NCBI RefSeq assembly: GCF_004798905.1
Contig: NZ_SDMO01000002.1
Location: forward strand, 62,001-126,000
Direction of reading: 5' to 3'
Length of the DNA stretch: 64,000 nt
Source of the DNA: Halomonas borealis
GTDB taxonomy: Bacteria > Pseudomonadota > Gammaproteobacteria > Pseudomonadales > Halomonadaceae
Positions 46,772 through 55,406 of this stretch are shown here, in pieces. Each line of letters starts with the position of its first letter. Position 1 is the first letter of the stretch. The notes beneath the pieces were generated by a model, which was given only the letters and a program-made list of their open reading frames with translations, did not search any database and was not told the origin of the DNA. The position numbers were made by a program, and so were the translations under genes.

Positions 46772-46921
46772 ATGGCGCATCGACCTCACCGCCATCGCCC
46801 CGAGGGGCCCTGTCACTTTTCGCTGATGTCGCTGTCCGCCCCGCGCCGTCTGCTGCTGGTCGCCGCCCCGCTGGTCGTGCTGTGGCTGGCGGTGGCCTGG
46901 GCGACGGGAGCCTTCGCCTGA
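46772..46921 (+). CDS. Small His-rich membrane peptide preceding znuC
   Basis: A 49-residue frame. It starts MAHRPHRHRPEGPCHFS, with four His and one Cys able to bind metal, followed by one hydrophobic helix (LLLVAAPLVVLWLAVAWATG, about 28-47). GGAG lies 10 bases before the ATG, the Zur-like box lies just upstream, and the stop overlaps the znuC ATG (TGATG), so it is probably translated and co-regulated with zinc uptake. I do not recognise a family. It could be a zinc sensor, a permease accessory or simply a leader peptide. Confidence 0.55.
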   Translation: MAHRPHRHRPEGPCHFSLMSLSAPRRLLLVAAPLVVLWLAVAWATGAFA

Positions 46922-47655
46922 TGACCCGCCTGCAACTACACGATCTACAGCTCGCCCGCGGCGGCCAGACGGTGGTCGAGCATCTCGACGGCCGCTTCCA
47001 GGATGGCGCCATCACCGCGCTGATCGGCGCCAACGGCGCCGGCAAGAGCACGCTTATCGCCGCCATCATGGGGATGCTGACGCCGGTAGCCGGTCGCGTC
47101 GACAGCCAGGTTCCCCGCGAGCGCTGCGCCTGGCTGCCCCAGCAGCTGGCCCTCGATCTTTCCTTTCCGATGAGCGTGGAGGAGCTGATCATGAGCGGCA
47201 CCTGGCCGAGCCACGGTGCCTTCAAGGGCTACTGCGGCCCGCACTACCAGCGCGGCCGTGAAATCATGGCGCGTCTAGGCATCTCGCACCTCGCCCACCG
47301 CCCGCTCGGCGAGCTCTCCGGCGGCCAGCGCCAACGCGCGCTGATCGGCCGCACCCTGATGCAGGAGGCCGAGCTGCTGCTGCTCGACGAGCCCTTCGCC
47401 AACGTCGATGCCGAGACCGTCGAGGTGCTGATGGAGGTGCTGCGCGACATGGCCCGGCAAGGCGCCACCCTGATCGTGGTGCTGCACGACATGGAGCAGC
47501 TCTCACGCCTGGCCGACGACGTGCTGATGCTCTCCGGCGGCCACGGCCGCTGGGTCGGCCCCGAGGCGCTGCTAAAACACGATACCGGCCAGGTGCCCCG
47601 CGCGCCGCGCCTGCCCTTCGATTTTACCGAGGATTCCCATGCTGGCCCTGCTTGA
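46921..47655 (+). CDS. znuC: Zinc ABC transporter ATPase ZnuC
   Basis: A 244-residue ABC ATPase: Walker A GANGAGKST (about 35-43), signature LSGGQRQRALIGRTL (about 136-150), Walker B LLLLDEPFANVD. It drives high-affinity Zn(II) import through ZnuB. The ATG at 46921 shares its A with the stop of the 49-residue peptide; the znuB ATG at 47639 lies inside its 3' end, so the genes are tightly coupled. Confidence 0.93.
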   Translation: MTRLQLHDLQLARGGQTVVEHLDGRFQDGAITALIGANGAGKSTLIAAIMGMLTPVAGRVDSQVPRERCAWLPQQLALDLSFPMSVEELIMSGTWPSHGAFKGYCGPHYQRGREIMARLGISHLAHRPLGELSGGQRQRALIGRTLMQEAELLLLDEPFANVDAETVEVLMEVLRDMARQGATLIVVLHDMEQLSRLADDVLMLSGGHGRWVGPEALLKHDTGQVPRAPRLPFDFTEDSHAGPA

Positions 47656-48532
47656 CGCCTGGTTCGTCGCCCCCTTCGACTATGGCTTCATGCAACGCGC
47701 CCTGGTGGCGGGCCTGGCGCTGTCGCTGGCCGCCCCGCCGCTGGGCGTGTTCCTGATGCTGCGCGGCATGAGCCTGATCGGCGATGCCATGTCTCACGCC
47801 ATCCTGCCCGGCGTGGCGCTGGGTTTCCTGTTCGCCGGCTTCTCGCTGCCGATGATGAGCCTCGGCGGCATCCTCTCGGGGCTGCTGGTGGCGGTGCTGG
47901 CCGGCAGCGTGTCGCAGATGACCGGCCAACGCGAAGACTCGGCGATGGCCAGCTTCTTCCTGATCTCGCTGGCCGCGGGGGTGATGATGGTGTCGCTGGG
48001 CGGCAGCAGCGTCGATCTGACCCATGTGCTGTTCGGCTCGATCCTGGCGGTAGACACCACCGCGCTGTTGCTGATCGCCGGCATCGCCAGCCTGATCGTC
48101 GTCGCCCTGGCGGTGATCTTCCGCGCCCTGGTGGTCGAATGCCTCGACCCGCTGTTCCTGCGTGGCCAAGGGGTGCGCGGCGGCCTGGTACACGGCGCTT
48201 TCCTCGGGCTGGTGGTACTCAACCTGACCGCCGGCTTCCAGACCCTGGGCACCCTGATGGCGGTGGGCCTGATGATGCTGCCGGCCACCACCGCGCGCTT
48301 CTGGAGCAATCGCCTCGAGGGCCTGATCGCCATCGCCATCGCCATCGCCATGGTGGCCAGTGCCGGCGGCCTGCTGCTCTCGTACCACCTGAGCCTGCCT
48401 TCCGGCCCGTCGATCATCCTGATGGCCGGCCTGGCCTATGTGGGGTCGGCGCTGTTCGGCCGCCAGCACAGCCTGAGCGCCCGCTTCCGGCGTCGTGCCG
48501 CGCCTCTGACCCCGCCGACGCCCTCTTCCTGA
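47639..48532 (+). CDS. znuB: Zinc ABC transporter permease ZnuB
   Basis: A 297-residue ABC-3 family permease with about nine hydrophobic segments and the conserved LRGMSLIGDAMSHAILPGVA block (about 41-60). It forms the inner-membrane zinc channel with ZnuC. It overlaps znuC by 17 bases and is followed after 29 bases by znuA, giving the gene order C-B-A. Confidence 0.93.
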   Translation: MLALLDAWFVAPFDYGFMQRALVAGLALSLAAPPLGVFLMLRGMSLIGDAMSHAILPGVALGFLFAGFSLPMMSLGGILSGLLVAVLAGSVSQMTGQREDSAMASFFLISLAAGVMMVSLGGSSVDLTHVLFGSILAVDTTALLLIAGIASLIVVALAVIFRALVVECLDPLFLRGQGVRGGLVHGAFLGLVVLNLTAGFQTLGTLMAVGLMMLPATTARFWSNRLEGLIAIAIAIAMVASAGGLLLSYHLSLPSGPSIILMAGLAYVGSALFGRQHSLSARFRRRAAPLTPPTPSS

Positions 48533-48561
48533 TGCCGCTTCTCGACACTCGGAGTCTCCCG

Positions 48562-49695
48562 ATGCCCTTCGCCAAACCCTTCACGCTGCTCGCCGGCGCC
48601 GCCACACTACTGGCCCTGCCCGCCGCCACCCAGGCCGATGACCGCGTTCACGTGCTCGCCAGCTTCAGCGTGCTCGCCGACATGGTCGAGCAGATCGGCG
48701 GCGACCATGTCGAGGTCACCTCGCTGGTCGGCCCCGACAGCGACGCCCACGTGTTCACCCCACGGCCCACCGACGCCCGCGCCCTATCCGAGGCCGACCT
48801 GGTGGTCTTCAACGGCCTGCAGTTCGAGGGCTGGATGTCACGACTGGTCGAGGCCAGCGGCTACGCGGGGCCGACCGTGGTGGCCACCGACGGCATCGAG
48901 CAGACGCTCGGCGATGCGGCTCACGAGACGAAAGAGCCCGATGAAGGGCATGAGGATCATGAGCACGGTGATCACGGCCATGACGAACACGGCCACGACG
49001 AACACGGGCATGACGAGCACGGCCACGACGAGCACGGGCATGACGAGCACGGCCACGACGAGCACGGGCATGCAGGCCATGACCATGCGCACGGCGGCCT
49101 GAACCCTCACAGCTGGCTGGACCTGGGCCTCGGCGAGCTCTATGTCGGCAACATCCGCGATGCCCTGATCGCCGCCGACCCGGCCCACGAGGCCACCTAC
49201 CGCGAGCGCGCGGCGGACTATCAGACGCGAATCGACGCCCTGGACGCCGAGGTGCGCAGCCTGATGAGCGAACTCCCCGAGCACACCTCGGTGATCACCG
49301 GCCACCAATCCTTCGACCACTTCTCACGCGCCTACGGCATCGATTTCCTGTCGCCGGCCGGGCTGTCCACCGCGACCGAGCCCAGCGCGACCCATATGGC
49401 ACGGCTGATCGACGTCATCAGCGACAGCGACGTGCACGCGCTCTTTCACGAGAACATGACCAGCCCGGCGATGATCGAGCAGCTCTCCGAGGAGGCCGAC
49501 CTGCCGATCGCCGGCACCCTCTACTCCGGCGCCCTGGCGGCCGAAGGCGAGGCCAGCACCTGGCTGGGCATGATGCACCACAACGCCGAACTGCTTCACG
49601 GCGCCCTGGCCACCGACGACGCGGCCCACGACCACGATCACGAACACACCGATCACGAACACACCGATCACGAACACACCGATCACGAGCACTGA
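48562..49695 (+). CDS. znuA: Zinc ABC transporter substrate-binding protein ZnuA
   Basis: A 377-residue periplasmic zinc-binding protein. A signal peptide (cleavage after TQA near residue 23) precedes the A-1 binding fold, with zinc-ligand candidates His in DSDAHVFTP, His in LNPHSWLDLG and His in VITGHQSFDHF. A long His/Asp/Glu loop (about 120-178) has six GHDEH units, and the C-terminus ends in HEHTDHEHTDHEH. ZnuA loops of this sort collect zinc. The ATG at 48562 follows GGAG; an in-frame ATG at 48532 is possible. Confidence 0.94.
   Translation: MPFAKPFTLLAGAATLLALPAATQADDRVHVLASFSVLADMVEQIGGDHVEVTSLVGPDSDAHVFTPRPTDARALSEADLVVFNGLQFEGWMSRLVEASGYAGPTVVATDGIEQTLGDAAHETKEPDEGHEDHEHGDHGHDEHGHDEHGHDEHGHDEHGHDEHGHDEHGHAGHDHAHGGLNPHSWLDLGLGELYVGNIRDALIAADPAHEATYRERAADYQTRIDALDAEVRSLMSELPEHTSVITGHQSFDHFSRAYGIDFLSPAGLSTATEPSATHMARLIDVISDSDVHALFHENMTSPAMIEQLSEEADLPIAGTLYSGALAAEGEASTWLGMMHHNAELLHGALATDDAAHDHDHEHTDHEHTDHEHTDHEH
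48973..49080 (+). repeat. 15-bp tandem repeats encoding GHDEH units
   Basis: Inside znuA the sequence repeats a 15-base unit encoding Gly-His-Asp-Glu-His about six times with silent third-base changes between copies. The array is prone to copy-number change by slippage. Confidence 0.8.
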
Positions 49696-49740
49696 GCCGA
49701 CGCCCGCGTCGTCGCATGCTTCCATGAGCGTGCCCAACGC

Positions 49741-49768
49741 ACGAGGCCGCCCCGAAGGGCGGCCTCGT
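49741..49768. terminator. Hairpin between znuA and the betaine-binding protein gene
   Basis: A perfect 12-bp stem ACGAGGCCGCCC / GGGCGGCCTCGT with a CGAA tetraloop lies between convergent genes. Neither side has a clear T-run, so its efficiency as a terminator is uncertain. Confidence 0.6.
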
Positions 49769-49795
49769 CGCGTGTAGTACCGATGCACCCGAAAA

Positions 49796-50752
49796 TCAGG
49801 CTTCGGGAATCTCCAGCGCTTCCTGCACCACCGGCCAGGCCGGCTCGCCGTCGCGGGTGGTCACACCCTCGAGGAAGGTCTCGACCTGCGCCGGATTTTC
49901 GCGCAGCCACTCCAGGGCGACCGCTTCGGGTTCACGCTCCTCGAAGCTGAAGCCGCGAATCATCTCGCTCTGCTGGTCAGCGCTGAAGCTCAGCTGGTCG
50001 AGCAGCCGGGTGGCATTGGGGTTGGACTCGGCGAACGCGGTGGTCACCAGGGTCTTCACATCGCTGCGTCCCCCCTCCGGGCCCCACATGTCCTGGGTAT
50101 CATCGAGGTAGCGCACGTCATGCTCGATGTTCATCCAGTGTGGCGTCCAGCCGGCGAAGACGATCCATTCCTCACGGTCGATGGCACTGCCGGCCGCGCT
50201 GAGCATGCCCGGCGTGGAGGTCTCGGAGAGCGACCAGTCGCCCAAGCCGTAGGTGTCGGCCTCTACCGCGCCATTGAGGGTGTCGCTCATCCCCGAGCCC
50301 ACCTCGATGGAGTAGATGGTGCTCTCCAGCTTGTCGGCGAATTCAGGGTCGTCCAGTTGCTCGGCGGAGGTCAGCCCGGCCTCGTAGACGTAAACCGGTA
50401 CGGCGAAGCCGAGGCGCGCGCCGTCGACGTTGTTGCCCAAGTCGACCAGCGTGCCCTTTTCCATGGCGGTGTCGTACATGCCTTGCTGAGCGGGGAGCCA
50501 GCCGGCGAGGAAGGCATCGAGCTCGTCCTGGTTCAACGCCTCGTAGGTGATGGTGGAACCCAGCTCCTCCGCGCGGGGCTCATAGCCCAGGGTTTCGAGC
50601 AGGGTGGAGGCGAGCGACGTCTTGACGGTCACGCCGGGCCAGGCGGGGGAGGATAAACGGACCTCGGCCGGCTCCTGGGCGTGGGCCAGGCCACTCATGG
50701 CCAGCAGCGAGCCGGCCAGCACAAAAGACAGCGAACGATGGGGCAAGATCAT
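49796..50752 (-). CDS. Glycine betaine/choline-type ABC transporter substrate-binding protein (OpuAC family)
   Basis: A 318-residue exported binding protein, the second of its type in the window. The ATG at 50752 follows AAGGAG; the signal peptide runs to about residue 26 (AHA). OpuAC features include LSSPAWPGVTVKTSLASTLL (about 33-52) and Trp residues in FLAGWLPAQQG and IVFAGWTPHWMNIEHDV that can cage a trimethylammonium group. There is no permease nearby. It is probably an orphan receptor for betaine or choline uptake, consistent with a halophile. Confidence 0.88.
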   Translation of the reverse strand: MILPHRSLSFVLAGSLLAMSGLAHAQEPAEVRLSSPAWPGVTVKTSLASTLLETLGYEPRAEELGSTITYEALNQDELDAFLAGWLPAQQGMYDTAMEKGTLVDLGNNVDGARLGFAVPVYVYEAGLTSAEQLDDPEFADKLESTIYSIEVGSGMSDTLNGAVEADTYGLGDWSLSETSTPGMLSAAGSAIDREEWIVFAGWTPHWMNIEHDVRYLDDTQDMWGPEGGRSDVKTLVTTAFAESNPNATRLLDQLSFSADQQSEMIRGFSFEEREPEAVALEWLRENPAQVETFLEGVTTRDGEPAWPVVQEALEIPEA

Positions 50753-50863
50753 TGAAGCTCCTTGGCGGGATGCGCCGTGTTGGGACACGCCGCTGACCCT
50801 AATCTTCCCGAGCTTGATCGACAAGCCGGGCCATCAACGCTCGTCGACGGCCCGGCGCCGGGT

Positions 50864-51406
50864 TCAGTCGCCCTTGCCGGCCATGCGCGCGGCCTCGACC
50901 ACCTCGATCCAGTAGCCGTCCGCGTCCTTGACGAAGACCACGTCCTTCATCTTGCCCTGATCGGGGCGCTTGATGAACTCGACCTGGTTGGCATCGAACC
51001 AGGCCGTGGCGGCGTCCAGGTCCGGCACCGAGAAGCAGATGTGGCCGAAGCCCTGGGGCTCGGCGTTGCCATCATGATAGGCGAAGTCCGCCTGATCTTC
51101 GGTGCCCCAGTTGTGGGTCAGCTCCAGCAAACCCTTCTGGGAGAAGGTCCAGACGGTACGCTCGTCGATATCGTCCGGCACCTGATCACCCGCCTCGAGC
51201 TTGGCCAGGAAATACAGCGAGAACTGCATCTCCTCGAAATCGAGCCGACGCAACACGCGCATGCCGAAGACCCGCGAATAGAAGGCCAACGCGACTTCCG
51301 GATCCTTGACCCGCAGCATGGTGTGGTTGAGGCGAAAGCCATCGGTGTCGCCGGTGGTCGTCTTGACGCCGGGATGCTGCTCGCCGTTGAAGCCGTTGGA
51401 ACTCAT
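50864..51406 (-). CDS. gloA: Lactoylglutathione lyase (glyoxalase I)
   Basis: A 180-residue glyoxalase I converting the methylglyoxal-glutathione hemithioacetal to lactoylglutathione. It has two vicinal-oxygen-chelate halves: FRLNHTMLRVKDPEVALAFY (about 24-43, first His) and GFGHICFSVPDLDAA (second His), with YWIEVVE supplying the last Glu. The length matches the longer Ni/Zn form. The ATG at 51406 follows GAGGAGG; upstream open sequence is not coding. Confidence 0.93.
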   Translation of the reverse strand: MSSNGFNGEQHPGVKTTTGDTDGFRLNHTMLRVKDPEVALAFYSRVFGMRVLRRLDFEEMQFSLYFLAKLEAGDQVPDDIDERTVWTFSQKGLLELTHNWGTEDQADFAYHDGNAEPQGFGHICFSVPDLDAATAWFDANQVEFIKRPDQGKMKDVVFVKDADGYWIEVVEAARMAGKGD

Positions 51407-51756
51407 CGAACCTCCTCGTCCTGGATCATGGGAATGCCTCAGGTATGGAGGCACGGCGCACGCTTTTCCACCCCGGGAGGCCGAGTTTTCCATGCACACG
51501 TTATGCACAGGCCTGTTCATAACGACCACCACCCTACGTGCCCTCATCGCGACTGGCGCTACCCCCGGCCAGAGCCTATCTTTTCCCTAGGCCATATCTG
51601 AAAACTGTCTGCGCTCGGCTATACCGCGTTAAACATCAGCTCAAGCCCTCATTGGCACTCCGTAAACGCCGGCTTCTCGCTGATGTGTGCCTTGTCTAGC
51701 CTTTGCTCGCCGACGTTTCAGACAACGCCTAACGTTCACCATCCTGGGAGTGCGAG
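51407..51756. other. Divergent intergenic region
   Basis: The 350 bases separate gloA from the DUF6482-like gene and presumably carry both promoters. I see no gene, no strong hairpin and no convincing sigma-70 pair. A CACGTTATGCACAGGCCTGTTCATAAC stretch (read in two parts, around 51495-51521) is AT-richer than its surroundings. Confidence 0.4.
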
Positions 51757-52101
51757 ATGAAGACCGCCGATCCATCCTTCGGGGATCACATCACCCTCAA
51801 GGAACTCGCCCACGCCCTGACCCATGGCTTCTCGCCGATCGTCGAGGTGGAGTCCATGGACGGCATCTACACGGTGCGCCTCCATCACGCCAACGGCATC
51901 ACCACGCTCTCCGACAAGCAGGGGCAGACGTGCACCTTCCTCGGCACCGGCGAGATCCGCGACCTGCTGGGTGGCCTGGGCCTGAGCCACGGCGTGCTGA
52001 CCTGGTCGGACCAGTGCGGCGACGAGATGATCGGCGTGCCCGGCCATGCCATGACGCCGGACGAGATGCTGGCCCATGGCACGCGCATCGCCTTCCGCTG
52101 A
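51757..52101 (+). CDS. DUF6482-like small protein
   Basis: A 114-residue soluble protein resembling the DUF6482 group of unknown function, common in Halomonas and Pseudomonas. It opens with a short helix (LKELAHALTHGFSPIVEVES, about 14-33), then a beta-rich part (GIYTVRLHHANGITTLSDKQG). A GGGAG ribosome site precedes the ATG. The family call is from memory of similar sequences and is tentative. Confidence 0.6.
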   Translation: MKTADPSFGDHITLKELAHALTHGFSPIVEVESMDGIYTVRLHHANGITTLSDKQGQTCTFLGTGEIRDLLGGLGLSHGVLTWSDQCGDEMIGVPGHAMTPDEMLAHGTRIAFR

Positions 52102-52177
52102 TGTTCACAGCGACGCTCAAGGCCGCTAGGCTGGGGATAACGACAGCAACACCCTCAGGGAAAGGATACCCTGCGAG

Positions 52178-52687
52178 ATGCCCATGCCCGTGACCCACGC
52201 CCTGCCCCTCGCGGCCCGATTCGAGCGGCTGATGCCACTCGCCATGCTGGCGATGCTGCTGATACTCGCCGGCTGCGCCGGTCCCCAGCTTGCCACCCGC
52301 GAGGCCGAGGGGCTGTCGATGGATCGGGCGCTGATCCTGGCCGAGGCCCGCCAGGCGCTGGGCACGCCCTATCGCTATGGCGGCACCGGGGCCGACGGCC
52401 TCGACTGCTCGGGGCTGGTACAGCGCGTCTATGCCCGGGCGGGTATCGGGGTACCACGCACCTCGAGCCGACAGTTTGCGCGCCTGCCGCCGATCGACGA
52501 GGCACGGCCCGGTGACCTGTTGTTCTTCGACACGGCCTCCGGCGGCGACGCCAGCCATGTCGGTATCTACCTCGGTGACGACGAGATGATCCATGCCCCG
52601 GGGCGTGGCCGCCAAGTGAGCGTGACCTCGCTGTCGCTGGACTACTGGCAAGAGCGCTTCCTGGGCGCCGCCGCACCGGCCCCCTGA
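52178..52687 (+). CDS. NlpC/P60 family lipoprotein (peptidoglycan endopeptidase)
   Basis: A 169-residue lipoprotein. A hydrophobic signal ends in the lipobox LILAGC, with Cys33 as the lipid anchor. The NlpC/P60 domain follows: catalytic Cys77 in GLDCSGLV, His127 in ASHVGIYLG and His139 in MIHAPGRG. It should cut peptide crosslinks in peptidoglycan at the envelope, like Spr/MepS. A second ATG at 52184 is possible. It stands between the DUF6482-like gene and the peroxiredoxin on the same strand. Confidence 0.88.
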   Translation: MPMPVTHALPLAARFERLMPLAMLAMLLILAGCAGPQLATREAEGLSMDRALILAEARQALGTPYRYGGTGADGLDCSGLVQRVYARAGIGVPRTSSRQFARLPPIDEARPGDLLFFDTASGGDASHVGIYLGDDEMIHAPGRGRQVSVTSLSLDYWQERFLGAAAPAP

Positions 52688-52809
52688 GCCCGGCGGCACG
52701 CCCTAAGCATATGACCAGAGATTGTTTCCCCGCTCGCACGGAGGATGCAATCCTGTCTCGACCGTCCGGTATCGCCATGCCGATACCGCCCCACCCCAAG
52801 GAGGACACC

Positions 52810-53445
52810 ATGTCACTGCGACTCGGCGACATCGCCCCCGATTTCACCCAGGACAGCACCGAAGGTTCCATCCACTTCCACGAGTGGGCCGGCGACAGCT
52901 GGGTAATCCTGTTCTCCCACCCCAAGGACTTCACCCCGGTGTGCACCACCGAGCTGGGCGAGGTCTCGCGGCTCAAGCCCGAGTTCGACAAGCGCAACAC
53001 CAAGGCCATCGGGCTGTCGGTAGACCCGCTCGAGGATCACAAGGCCTGGAGCGGCGACATCGAGGAGACCCAGGGCAGCGCCCTGAACTTCCCGCTGCTG
53101 GCCGACGCCGACCGCAAGGTCAGCGATCTCTATGACATGATCCACCCCAACGCCAACGACACCCTGACGGTGCGTAGCGTCTTCATCATCGATCCCAACA
53201 AGAAGGTCCGCCTGACGCTGACCTACCCGGCCAGCACCGGGCGCCACTTCGACGAGATCCTGCGGGTGCTCGACAGCCTGCAGCTCACCGACTCGCACAA
53301 GCTGGCCACCCCGGTGAACTGGCAAACGGGCGATGACTGCATCATCGTGCCCGCGGTCAGCAACGAGGAGGCCGCCAAGCTGTTCCCCGAGGGCTGGGAT
53401 GAGCAGAAGCCTTACCTTCGCCTGGTCAAGCAGCCCGGCAAATAA
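52810..53445 (+). CDS. 1-Cys peroxiredoxin (Prx6 type)
   Basis: A 211-residue thiol peroxidase. The peroxidatic Cys45 sits in HPKDFTPVCTTELG (37-50), and the C-terminal dimerisation domain (PVNWQTGDDCIIVPAVSNEE) is of the Prx6 kind, which lacks a separate resolving Cys in the standard place. It reduces peroxides in the cytoplasm. The start ATG at 52810 follows AAGGAGG; the in-frame sequence from 52711 is not coding. Confidence 0.9.
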   Translation: MSLRLGDIAPDFTQDSTEGSIHFHEWAGDSWVILFSHPKDFTPVCTTELGEVSRLKPEFDKRNTKAIGLSVDPLEDHKAWSGDIEETQGSALNFPLLADADRKVSDLYDMIHPNANDTLTVRSVFIIDPNKKVRLTLTYPASTGRHFDEILRVLDSLQLTDSHKLATPVNWQTGDDCIIVPAVSNEEAAKLFPEGWDEQKPYLRLVKQPGK

Positions 53446-53628
53446 GTCCACCGCGACATGCTGCCCCACGACGCCGGCCTCGAGCCGGCGTCGTCGTTTC
53501 TACCCCTCGATATACCGCCCGCAAGAAAAGAACATATGAGTATGAATAAACATTCCTAAACGGTGCTTATGGAATAAGGACCCGATGGTTAGCATGGGAA
53601 TTCTTTCTTTTCGGTCGAGGCCTTCCGC

Positions 53629-54657
53629 ATGTTCCGACACCTCCATCGCCTGACCCTGCTCGCCGTTCTCGCGCTCGGCGTGGCCGCCCCCACACAGGCC
53701 GACGAGACCAGGCTCGAGGTCGGCTACATGCCGATCCTGCCCGTCGCCCAGCTGTTCGTGATGGAAAGCGAAGGCTGGACCGACGAGGCCGGGCTGGACC
53801 TCGCGCTGACGCGCTTCTCCAGCGGCCCGGCCATGGTGCAGGCCCTGGCATCGGGCGAGCTGGACGTCATGTACTTCGGCATCGGGCCGGCCATGGTCGC
53901 CCGCGCCAACGACGTGCCGATCAAGGTGCTGGCCTCGAGCATCCGCGAGCAGATCGGCGTGGTGGCCCGCGGCCCGCTGGCCGAGAACTTCACCGCCAGC
54001 GACGACGCCGCCCAGGCCATCGCCCGCTTCACCGAGGCCCAGGGCCGCCCGCCCAAGATCGCCACCTTCCCGCAGGGCTCGGTGCCCGACACCGTGCTGC
54101 GCTACTGGCTGATGGAACGGCTGGGCATCGACATCGACGCTGTGGACATCGTCGCCATGGGCGCCGACCGCGTCCAGCAGGCCCTGCTGGCCGGCGCGGT
54201 GGATGCCGCCTCGATCCTCGAGCCGATCCTGACCACGGTGCAGCAGCGCGACGACGGCGCCCGGGTGGTGGCCCGCGCCGAGGAGATGCTGCCCGGCCAG
54301 CCTGGCGCCGTGCTGGCCGCCCGCGAGGCGACGCTTGCCGAGCATCCCGAGGCGATGCGCCGGCTGATGGCCCTGCACCTACGCGCCACCGACAAGCTCA
54401 CCGAGGACCCCGCGGGCGCCGCGCCCTCGGTGCGTGAATTCGTCGGTAAACGACTGATTCCGCTGGAGGCCGTCGAGACGGCCCTGGCCTCGCCATCGTC
54501 GAACTACGTCGCCGACCCGCATGCCATCCGCGAGGGCACCCGGCGCATGCACGACTTCCAGCTCGAGCAAGGCTCGCTGCGCCAGGCCGTGGACCTGGAC
54601 GCGCTGTTCGACACCTCGCTGTATGACGCGGTGGTCGACGAGCACGACGCCCCATGA
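53629..54657 (+). CDS. NMT1/SsuA-type ABC transporter substrate-binding protein
   Basis: A 342-residue periplasmic binding protein (signal peptide to about residue 24, TQA). The mature start LEVGYMPILPVAQLFVMES and the SGPAMVQALASGELDVMYFG stretch (about 64-83) place it among nitrate/sulfonate/taurine/thiamine-precursor binders. The substrate is not decided by the sequence. It forms an operon with permease and ATPase genes, with the permease ATG overlapping its stop. AT-rich sequence with GGAAT/ATTCC repeats lies upstream (53540-53580). Confidence 0.85.
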   Translation: MFRHLHRLTLLAVLALGVAAPTQADETRLEVGYMPILPVAQLFVMESEGWTDEAGLDLALTRFSSGPAMVQALASGELDVMYFGIGPAMVARANDVPIKVLASSIREQIGVVARGPLAENFTASDDAAQAIARFTEAQGRPPKIATFPQGSVPDTVLRYWLMERLGIDIDAVDIVAMGADRVQQALLAGAVDAASILEPILTTVQQRDDGARVVARAEEMLPGQPGAVLAAREATLAEHPEAMRRLMALHLRATDKLTEDPAGAAPSVREFVGKRLIPLEAVETALASPSSNYVADPHAIREGTRRMHDFQLEQGSLRQAVDLDALFDTSLYDAVVDEHDAP

Positions 54658-55406
54658 ATCGTGCCCCACGCACCCTGCTGAGCCTGTGCGGCCTGGCCGG
54701 CTTCCTGGGGTTGTGGGAGCTGGCGCTGCGCAGCGGCCTGTTGCCCGGCAGCCTGGTGCCGATGCCGTCGGTGATCCCCGGCGTGTTGTGGGCCGAGATC
54801 GCCGATGGCATCTGGCTCGAGGTCGTCACCGCCAGCCTCTCCCACTACGCCGTCGGGGTGCTGCTCGGCTCGGCGCTCGGCATCGCCGTCGGCGTGGCGG
54901 CGGCGCTGCTGCCTCGCTTCAACGCCGTGCATGCCTGGCTGGCACGCCTGCTGCGCCCCATCCCGCCGCTAGCCTGGATCCCCTTCGCCATCATCTGGTT
55001 CGGCATCAACCCGTCGGCGGCGGCCTTCATCATCAGCATCGGGGTGTTCTGGATCAATTACTTCGCCAGCCACAGCGCGGTGCGCTCGGTGGACCCGGGC
55101 TACGATGAGGTGGCGCGCGCCTTCGGCCACGGCGGCTTCTTGGCACGGCTCACCCGGGTCAGCCTGCCGGCCGCGGCGCCGGGCATCCTCGGCGGCCTGC
55201 GCGCCGGCCTCGGCCAGGGCTGGATGACGGTGGTGGCCGCCGAGCTGTTCGGCATCCCCGGCATCGGCCAACGCATGATGGAGGCCTCGAGCCTGCTGGC
55301 CACCGACATCGTGGTGGTCTACATGCTCACCATCGCCGGCCTCTACGCGCTGTTCGACTTCCTCTTCGTGATCCTGCAGCGTCGCCTGCTGAGGTGGCAG
55401 CCATGA
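54654..55406 (+). CDS. ABC transporter permease (SsuC/TauC family)
   Basis: A 250-residue permease with about six hydrophobic segments and the BPD_transp_1 EAA-like loop (EVARAFGHGGFLARLTRVSL, about 152-171) that docks the ATPase. Sequence such as PIPPLAWIPFAIIWFGINPS is typical of sulfonate/nitrate/taurine permeases. Its ends overlap both neighbours by four bases (ATGA), so it is translated in a coupled unit. Confidence 0.9.
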   Translation: MNRAPRTLLSLCGLAGFLGLWELALRSGLLPGSLVPMPSVIPGVLWAEIADGIWLEVVTASLSHYAVGVLLGSALGIAVGVAAALLPRFNAVHAWLARLLRPIPPLAWIPFAIIWFGINPSAAAFIISIGVFWINYFASHSAVRSVDPGYDEVARAFGHGGFLARLTRVSLPAAAPGILGGLRAGLGQGWMTVVAAELFGIPGIGQRMMEASSLLATDIVVVYMLTIAGLYALFDFLFVILQRRLLRWQP

